This document shows positions 57,561-64,000 of a stretch of 64,000 bases of DNA, in pieces. Each line of letters opens with the position of its first letter. Position 1 is the first letter of the stretch. The notes under the pieces are model-generated. The model was not told where the DNA came from and ran no database searches. It was given only the letters and a program-made list of their open reading frames with translations. Source of the DNA: Escallonia rubra (Eukaryota > Streptophyta > Magnoliopsida > Escalloniales > Escalloniaceae); the NCBI GenBank assembly GCA_033065855.1, contig JAVXUO010001926.1, positions 274,320 through 338,319 of the forward strand, read 5' to 3'. Position numbers and translations under genes: made by a program.

Positions 57561-58982
57561 CGTACAAGACTTGAACTGGAGATCACCTGCAACTCTACTT
57601 CTCTGTGGAGTATATTTACGAAACTGGGACTCGTTGGGGGAGATGCATCAGGGGTTCTAAGGAAATGAGCAACTTTAGTGGGCCCAGACCAGAGGGTGTG
57701 GGCCTGAGCTCTGAGGCGTTGGAGGTCAAATACATTAGTTGAAGAGATCTGCTTGTATTTTAAGGAAGGGAGATTCTTTATGCCGACGCCGATTATTCCG
57801 TTTCTAAATTACTGAATTTAAATGCTTTTTATCAGCTCTTTGTAAATATGTGAAAAACAGTTTTCAAAAGTAAAAGCATTTTTATATGTTAATTATTGTG
57901 TTTAATAAAAAAAATCAGCAAAAACCAAAAAAAGAAGAAGAAAGAACATGGTAATTAAACAAAGCTCAATGCGTAATAGCATTTTGAAGACAAGTAATAA
58001 TATATTCAATTTGCTTTAGAACAAAATTTAGTGCCATAGACACAGACTCAAGGGTCCATTCATTTGTCCAGAATGTCACATAAAGTTAAGTAAGAGAAAA
58101 ATAAAAAAATTCCTTGTCGTGGTAATTTGGCAAAAAAAAAAAAATCTAAAGTGAAATTTTGGTTTTTTTTTTTTTTTTTCCCTTTTGGATCTCCAAATTT
58201 TGGTTGATAAGGTACGGAAAATTTATAGTATTCTAAACAAAAGAAATTCACTGATTTCTATCTCAAACGAAAATAACCATAGTTTATGTCATCTTTGTAT
58301 CTTTAAGAATATAGTAGAAATGATGTTTATCTTGTACCCCCCCCCCCCCCCCCCAAAAAAAAAAAAAAAGAGGAAACTACTCTTATCGTTAAGATACATA
58401 AATAAGAAATTTGAGTTAAAGCTATCTGATACATTATAAACAGAGTAAGAACTCAAAGGTTTATGTTGACATTAGTATACAATAACTTTGCTTTGATTCT
58501 TCTTGAAAAATCTTGTGAACTTAGCAGGACAACCTTTTTGGAAAAGTCGGGAAGAACGAGTCCACAACTTTCTTGCTGAATGAATAATTAAAAAATGCAA
58601 TAAAGTAAGAACCTATTCATCTTGCCATTTTGTGGTGTTATTAGTTCTTGCTTTCATATTCATTAATTTTGTATTCACTTAGAAAATATATGGTTTGTAG
58701 TTTTCGCATTTTTGGAGCTACTTTTCTGAGTGATTTGTGTACTCATGTCAGTTCTATGTTGAGTCACTTTTTGTAACATATCGTGATATTAATCGGTTTC
58801 TAAAATCTTTCGTTTCACTCTTTCCCATGCTGCCCTTACAATTCACATGAATATTTATCATGATATCCTTACTTTCCCTTCAAAAGTCAAACCTATAATT
58901 GCATATGTGCCCATGTATCAACTTCGTCTACGGTTCCAACCCTCCTTTCTCCATTTTCAATAAACTGGACATACGATTGTCC
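57561..58982. other. Upstream region of the NECAP gene
   Basis: The 5' leader and promoter should lie within the first few hundred bases. No clear TATA box. Homopolymers include a poly-T run near 58160 and the joined poly-C/poly-A stretch at 58338-58369. No other gene. Confidence 0.5.
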
Positions 58983-58999
58983 CCTGCCCTTTTCGATCA

Positions 59000-59641
59000 A
59001 ATTTTTTTTTTTTTTTGGTTGGAAGGATAAAGATAGCATTGCACTAAACAGGAAGGATTACATCATTGTTCCTAACTTCTAAAAAAAAAAAAAAAAGGTT
59101 GGAAGAAGGTGGAACAAAATCAAAATGTTCACAATAGAAACTATGGGCAGCTAGGTTGTGGGCTGCTTGGTTGGCTAATCTGGGAACAAACACAGCATCC
59201 CAGCAAACAAACAACTTCAGGAGACGCCTAGCTTCGGCAATGGTCGAGTGGATCAACTAATTAGGAGTAGACGAACTGTCCAAAAGCAGATTAATAATAA
59301 CTTTAGCGTCGCCTTCAAAGATGACAAATCTCTTCCATTGATTTAAAGTTGTTTTAATGGCTAGAAGAGCAGCAAGGGCTTCCGCCTCTTCCGGAGTGTC
59401 CGAATTCACCAAAGCTATGTGGCCAAACTCGAAAACTTTGTCTGAGTTCACACAGACCATTGCAATGCAGTCTCTAGGGCCTCTAATGGCTGCGTCAAAA
59501 TTAACTTTAACCCAACCTACAAGGGGGTACTTCGACGCTTCTGAAAAACTCATACCTTTTGCCGGTGCTTCTATCACATCCAGGTAGGTTGTGACTGCCT
59601 TGTTGATTTGCTCCGAAATTTTGTTGGGATCCGGCTGGATT
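59000..59641 (-). mobile_element. Short 5'-truncated LINE with target-site duplication
   Basis: The minus-strand insertion ends with poly(A) (poly-T at about 59001-59016 on plus). It is bracketed by 17-bp direct repeats CCTGCCCTTTTCGATCA (58983-58999) and CCTGCCCTTTCCGATCA (59642-59658), one mismatch. The content (59577-59044) is the RNase H-like C-terminal domain of an L1-type ORF2: GWVKVNFDAAIRG, EEAEALAALLAIKTTLNQW, VIFEGDAKVIINLLL and AVFVPRLANQAAHNLAAHS. A single stop at about 59257 separates two in-frame parts. Confidence 0.9.
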
Positions 59642-59658
59642 CCTGCCCTTTCCGATCA

Positions 59659-60416
59659 CTGTGTGTGTGCGTGTGTGTTTTTCATACACGTCCATTGTTT
59701 AAGTAGAGGCGAACCCAAATCCACGTCAGATACGTCATCATCTCAGGGATGAAGTAAAATTTAACTATGTTGCCATCCAATTTCAGGTTTGTCGACGTCC
59801 ATCCCAACCCAGTATGCTATATATGTGAAATACCCTAAGCCTTGGTAATTTTCTAGCCGGTTCTTTTATTTCTTTAGTGACATTTTTTATAAGCAATATT
59901 TAGCGTTAATTGACATGAGCGATTTTATTGACATCCTATAGTGACAACTTTTAAGAATCATAAGTTGTAATTTCATTATAAATAATATTAATTGAGGTCT
60001 TTAGTGACGATTAGCGTGACCGATCGGCAACCTTTAGCGATAGTTTTTAAAACGGGGTACAATAGAGTTAAAAGGGTTAGTTAAAAATTTAAATTTAAAA
60101 TTGGGGTTACTGAAGAAGAAAAGAATACAAAAATCTGATTTTTAATGTTAGTCAACTCTTTATTTTTGGAAGCAAAGTTAGAGCGGGAACAAGGGAGGAG
60201 AATCAGAAAGAAATGGGTGGAAATGGTTTTTATATCCCGTTTTGGGTTACAAGTCACAGAGAGAGAAAGAGAGCGAGAGAGAGGACTGAACGACAAACTT
60301 GGCGCAAGAATTCGACGAGTTTGGGTCTGATTTTCGGTAAGTTTCGAACCATTTTCTTCCTTGTAATTTCAGTATATTAGTGTGTGGTGTATGAGTCTGC
60401 AACAGTGTGTAAAGTG
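59659..60416. other. Intergenic DNA with CACTA-like subterminal motifs
   Basis: 59865-60050 contains several TTTAGTGACA, TTTAGCG and GTGACAACTTTT words in the style of CACTA subterminal repeats, but no CACTACAAG terminus. A (GA)-rich tract lies at 60260-60282. No gene. Confidence 0.45.
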
Positions 60417-61836
60417 GTGAAAGGGGGGTGAAATCCTGCTGTTGCTAGGGTTTCAGCAGGGGGTGAAATCAACCGTGTAACCGTAGGATCGAGTTGGATG
60501 GAGAGAGGACGGCACAGGAGTTAAGCCACTCAGTTGTTTAACAACTCATTTACTATCCAAACAAACCAAAGTAGTTGTTGTATCTCTCTCTCTCTCCAAT
60601 TTCCTTACAAGTGCAATTCTGGGTCCTCCACGTGTCCATTCTGGGGACCCACATCCACCTTCTGGCTATCCGACGCCGGAAGGAATGTGTGTTCCTCCGC
60701 CAAACTCTGCAAGGCATGGCGACGGCATCTGGTGGTGAAATCGATGGCCGGCCTCTTCTCGATGGTGGGCCCACCTTCGATGCATGGGCCTCACCTTCCT
60801 GCAACGACACAGCTGGACGGCACGTCACCTTCCGGTTCCCTAGGACTTCATCAATCTTTCCTCCGAAAATCAATCTACATAGGTGCCCCTGCTTTGTGTT
60901 AGTTCCTGCTCCAGCTGAAATTTCACGGCACCTTCCGGTGGTGAAATCGACGGCTACCGGCCTGAAATCAATGGCCACTTTGCCTGCTTAAGCATATAGC
61001 AGGTTCACACTAGCTAATCTTTAAGGTTATTAAACAGGTTACCAACGTACTAAGGGTCATAAAAAAGAATGATGTAAACATTAATGCCCCATGTAAGTAA
61101 CTATATGCCAAGTTTTTTTAGCTTCACGCTTGTATTTGCTGATAGAATTGTGGATTGTGTGCCTTCTTAAAATTCTGTGTGTTAATCTTATGTTTCTAGT
61201 GATATGGCTTGCTTATTTTCTGATTCAGCTTTCTTTGGTAGTATCTTGTTTGTGGATTGCGTGCCGTTCGATCAAGTGTGGCCGAGATTTCAGGGCGACG
61301 GGATTCCATGGCGGCGACATGATTTCAAGGCGCTTCGATGTAGAATTGTAAATCGCTTACCGGAAGTGAGTTGAATCATCGTTGTTGGAAGGTGGTCCCA
61401 TTGTCGCCGCCGGAGATGGAATCAGGGAAAGATGGATGGACTGTCTGGCTGGGTTTGGAGAGAGATTGAAGCAGATTCAGGCCGCTTCGATTTTCGGAGG
61501 AGAAGAGAACATGTGGTGGTGTCGCCGGACGGTGAGATGAAGGTCAATGGCCGGACGGTGGGATGAAGCCGCGTCGCCGGTAAACGGACGGCGTTGGAAT
61601 TACCGTGGTTTGGGGGGAGGGAGAGAGAGAGAGAGAAAGAGGGGGAGGGAGTCATTAATGGAGAAGAATGGTCTCCCGATGTAAATGCTGTCTGGGCCAA
61701 AATTGATGACGTGGCCTCATCTCAGCCGTTATCCTCCACTTATCTCGATTCGACGGCTATAACAGTGGTTACAGCACCCCTGCTGTAACCCTAGCAATAG
61801 CAGGGGATCCGGATCCGTGAAAGGGAGGGTGAAATC
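60417..61836. mobile_element. Unclassified inverted-repeat element
   Basis: Left arm CCTGCTGTTGCTAGGGTTTC (from 60435) with AGCAGGGG pairs with the complement of the right arm, CCTGCTATTGCTAGGGTTAC with AGCAGGGG (61776-61806). Beyond the arms the imperfect inverted match continues (for example CGAATCGAGAT / GATCGAGTTGG). Direct repeats GTGAAAGGGGGGTGAAATC (60417-60435) and GTGAAAGGGAGGGTGAAATC (61817-61836) bracket it. The interior is GC-rich in CGCCGG and GGCGACG words. ORFs at 60575-60991 and 61422-61700 lack family similarity. A MULE-like origin is plausible but no 9-bp duplication was seen. Confidence 0.5.
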
Positions 61837-61939
61837 ATGAGTGAAGTGGGTGCGTTTCAGTGTAAGGAGAGTGAAATCAATCGGTCTAATTGGTAGGGAG
61901 GCATTGTGTGAGGAAGGAGAAGAGGACTACACAGCAGTC

Positions 61940-62300
61940 GTGAAGGGTGCTGTGAGTGTGTGTTACGGACACACTACAGGTGAGTATAGCTGTGCAAAAA
62001 TGTGTGTGTGTGTGTGTGTGTGTTGTAAGGACATGGTGTGCATGGTGTGTCCTTAGTGTGCAGTCTGTGTGGTTTGCATGTGTGATTGTGGGGGTGTTTC
62101 AGTGGGTGTTGTTTGTGTTGATGAGTGAAGGAAGTGTGTGTGTGTGTGTGTGTGAGGTGTTGTGCAGGTGTATGAGTGATGTGAGGTGTTGATTGTGTGT
62201 GCCGGTGTGTGTGTGGTAAACACACAGTTATGTGCAAGGAGGTAGTATAGCATGGTCCAGTGTGTAAAGCGTGTGTGAGGTGAAGGAGGGGGGTGCCAAA
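61940..62300 (+). repeat. (GT)n-rich low-complexity tract
   Basis: Runs of GT (61999-62022, 62133-62152 and others) separated by GTGTG-rich non-repetitive DNA over 350 bp. Frames in this region on both strands are artefacts of the repeats. Confidence 0.95.
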
Positions 62301-62307
62301 CAGCCCC

Positions 62308-62310
62308 ATA

Positions 62311-62372
<62 letters not shown>
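62308..62372. repeat. Left (TA)n tract
   Basis: About 32 TA units with one CA interruption, directly bordering the inverted-repeat element on its left. Confidence 0.97.
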
Positions 62373-62373
<1 letters not shown>

Positions 62374-62483
62374 CTGTTCCGTTGAGAGCGCTAGCAAAAT
62401 GAGTTAAGTTGCTAGCGCGATCTGGCTGTCCACGCGCGATCTGTGGACGGTCCAGATCTTTTTTTTGCGTTTTTGTTAAGTTC

Positions 62484-63512
62484 GTCTGCTACATAATGTA
62501 GCGGACGTTTCTTTTGACAAATATTCCCTTGCCTGCTTAACTGATAGACTGGCGAAAGTGTTTGTCCACTACATAATGTACCGGACATAATATAAAAATG
62601 GCATATTCTATCACCAAACAAACCCACTCATTTCAGTTTCATCTCTCTCTCTCTCTCTCTCTCTCTCTTCATCCTCTAAACTATGGCCTCATCTGTCAGT
62701 CACAAGATTGCATCTAAAAGTCGCGAGATCGCCTCCTCCTTGGCGACTCCACAGTTGCGGTACCGCCACGAGATCGCCGACATGGGTTTTGATCCCCGAC
62801 GACTCCGCAGTCGCAGTACAGCCGCAAGATCCCCGATATGGGTTTTGATCCCCGCTAACTCTGCAATCGTGGTACAGCCGCAAGATCTCCGACATGGGGT
62901 TTTCTCCTCGGCAACTCCGTAGTTGCGGTCGCCGCCTCCTCAACAACTTCGCCGCGATCACGTATCATATATTTGTCATAGATCTGTTTCTAGAATTTAT
63001 AGTTTCTCCAGATTTCTTCTAAATTCATATTTGTTTAATTTGTATTTTCTATTGCGTGGAGCTTTGGATGGTGATAGCTGGGGCGGTGGTGGTGGTTTTT
63101 TTTTGGTTAATCGATGGGTGAGATGGTGGAGGTGGACGTTGGTGGTGGCCTTGGCAAAAATGATGGAAATATGGTTCCACTAGGAGTTATGAACTGATTT
63201 GTTTCTTTGCTTCTTCTTCTATTTCTTGTTTCTAATTTTTGATTACATCACAAGCCGAATGCGGAAAGTAAGAAGCCAATAAAATATTTTTTCTATTCGT
63301 GAGGGGGTACGGTTATTGGATGAAAGTAGAAGAGCACAAAATTGAACAAACAACAACAAAGTACAGAGACAGAACATAGAGAACACACGCAAAATTGATT
63401 TGGATCATCCGCTACATAATGTAGCAGATGAACATTGATAATCAATATAACACAGAGCAAAGGGGGGCAATATGGTAAAAAAAAAATAATCTGCTACATA
63501 ATATAGCGGACA
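62484..63512. repeat. Four copies of a 23-bp palindrome
   Basis: Near-perfect palindrome GTCYGCTACATAATGTAGCR with GAC at its end, present at 62484-62506, 62564-62586, 63407-63429 and 63490-63512. The copies form two pairs about 80 bp apart, one pair in each arm of the inverted-repeat element. The second copy has CC in place of GC in its right half; the fourth has AATATAG. Confidence 0.9.
62764..62931 (+). repeat. 56-bp minisatellite, three units
   Basis: Units at 62764-62819, 62820-62875 and 62876-62931 share AGATC..CCGA(C/T)ATGGG and TTTTGATCCCCG, ACTCCGCAGTCG-type wording; a partial fourth unit precedes at about 62720. Because 56 is not a multiple of 3 the reading frame differs in each unit. 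Confidence 0.85.
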
Positions 63513-63584
63513 ATTTTTAAAAAAACGCAAAAAAAAGATCGGAACCGTCCACAAATCGCGCATAGACGGCTAGCGCACTAGCAG

Positions 63585-63587
<3 letters not shown>

Positions 63588-63643
<56 letters not shown>
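63588..63643. repeat. Right (TA)n tract
   Basis: About 28 uninterrupted TA units directly after the right arm of the inverted-repeat element. Confidence 0.97.
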
Positions 63644-63645
<2 letters not shown>

Positions 63646-64000
63646 AACAATTCCCCCCACTATAAATGGAGAATCTACTTTTTCAAGAAAAGACAAATGC
63701 TCCAATGCTTTATAAAAGTAGAAGTGGCAAATGCAAGGTGTGCTGGAATGCTTTATGAAAAGCCAGAGAGGAATACTTTATGGAAAGCAAAAAAAAAAAA
63801 ATTGATGTTATAGGTCTGATCGACTCCATCACATATCCAGGACACCCGGCCGACATCATCATCAAACTATGGTTTCTTTAATAAAAGTAACCAAAGTTAC
63901 TTTTCTAACCATAGTTTCTAGTTGTCTATATAATGGGCCTTTTCCCATTGTTAAGGGCAGGCATTAGACAGTTCAGGAAATTTTCTAGCAATTCTCTTGT
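63644..64000 (+). other. Promoter-like or LTR-like sequence at the right edge
   Basis: A strong inverted repeat (63864-63917; AAACTATGGTT..AAAAGTAAC / GTTACTTTT..AACCATAGTTT) lies just before TCTATATAATGGG (about 63926-63938), a TATA-like box. The following sequence to the window end could be the leader of a retrotransposon LTR or a gene extending beyond the window. No coding frame is visible. Confidence 0.35.

Larger units (their letters stand above)
62373..63587. mobile_element. Inverted-repeat element flanked by (TA)n on both sides (micron-like)
   Basis: Left arm (about 62400-62506) and right arm (about 63490-63587) are inverted: GTGGACGG..GATCTTTTTTTTGCGTTTTT, GCTAGCGCG / GCTAGTGCG, and a GTCYGCTACATAATGTAGC palindrome at each inner end. 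Both ends run into long (TA)n tracts, the arrangement known for rice Micron-type MITEs inserted in TA microsatellites. The interior has a (TC)n tract (62645-62669), a 56-bp minisatellite (62764-62931) inside a short ATG frame (62683-62922), and AT-rich DNA. No transposase. Confidence 0.6.

Noticed and set aside
61956-62397. His/Thr- and Cys/Val-rich frames
   Set aside because: Direct translations of (GT)n and (TA)n microsatellites.

Overview
This is about 64 kb of nuclear DNA from a plant, almost certainly a eudicot. Three host genes with canonical GT-AG introns sit in AT-rich DNA that is dominated by transposable elements (TEs): LINEs, Ty1/copia and Ty3/gypsy-like LTR elements, CACTA, Mutator-like (MULE), hAT and Helitron sequences, and long (TA)n tracts. 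No bacterial or organellar features, tRNA, rRNA or CRISPR arrays were seen. One undetermined base (N) lies at 43352. The exact species cannot be read from the sequence.

Host genes. (1) 2809-4835, plus strand: a four-exon TRICHOME BIREFRINGENCE-LIKE (TBL/PMR5, DUF231) gene of 390 codons, intact. (2) 33692-37691, minus strand: a five-coding-exon gene of 430 codons for a conserved plant protein I cannot name, with a likely 5' UTR exon near 39.6-39.86 kb and a MULE in its fourth coding intron. (3) 47772-57560, minus strand: an eight-exon NECAP-like (adaptin-ear-binding, clathrin-coat-associated) gene of 285 codons. Its introns carry decayed RTE-type and L1-type LINE reverse transcriptase remnants. 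All three reading frames close exactly over the predicted splice junctions.

Layout. 0-2.2 kb: a fragment of an alcohol-dehydrogenase (CAD-type) exon joined to LTR-like and CACTA subterminal sequence. 2.8-4.8 kb: TBL gene. 5.2-13.6 kb: Helitron-like 5' end and nested CACTA debris (TNP2 and PF03004-like transposase remnants), plus a degenerate TTAATTAGGG-type array. 13.6-14.8 kb: 3' end of a copia element. 14.8-18.7 kb: very AT-rich Helitron-like tract with an internal duplication. 18.7-20.8 kb: two adjacent MULEs, the first carrying a histone H2B-tail-like reading frame. 20.8-23.9 kb: LTR-like unit with GC-rich minisatellites. 24.6-32.4 kb: two LINEs in tail-to-tail orientation. 33.5-39.9 kb: gene 2. 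40.0-43.1 kb: hAT remnant and a 5'-LTR/PBS/gag part of a SIRE-like copia element. 44.35-46.8 kb: 5'-truncated LINE. 47.8-57.6 kb: NECAP gene. 59.0-59.66 kb: short LINE insertion with an almost perfect target-site duplication. 60.4-61.8 kb: an inverted-repeat element. 62.3-63.65 kb: an inverted-repeat element bracketed by (TA)n tracts and carrying four copies of a palindrome.

The three host genes do not form a pathway; each stands alone. The most noteworthy signals are the H2B-tail-like segment inside a MULE, the (TA)n-flanked palindrome-bearing element, the intronic MULE with a perfect 9-bp duplication, and the inverted-repeat element at 60.4-61.8 kb with its recurring GTGAAATC word.
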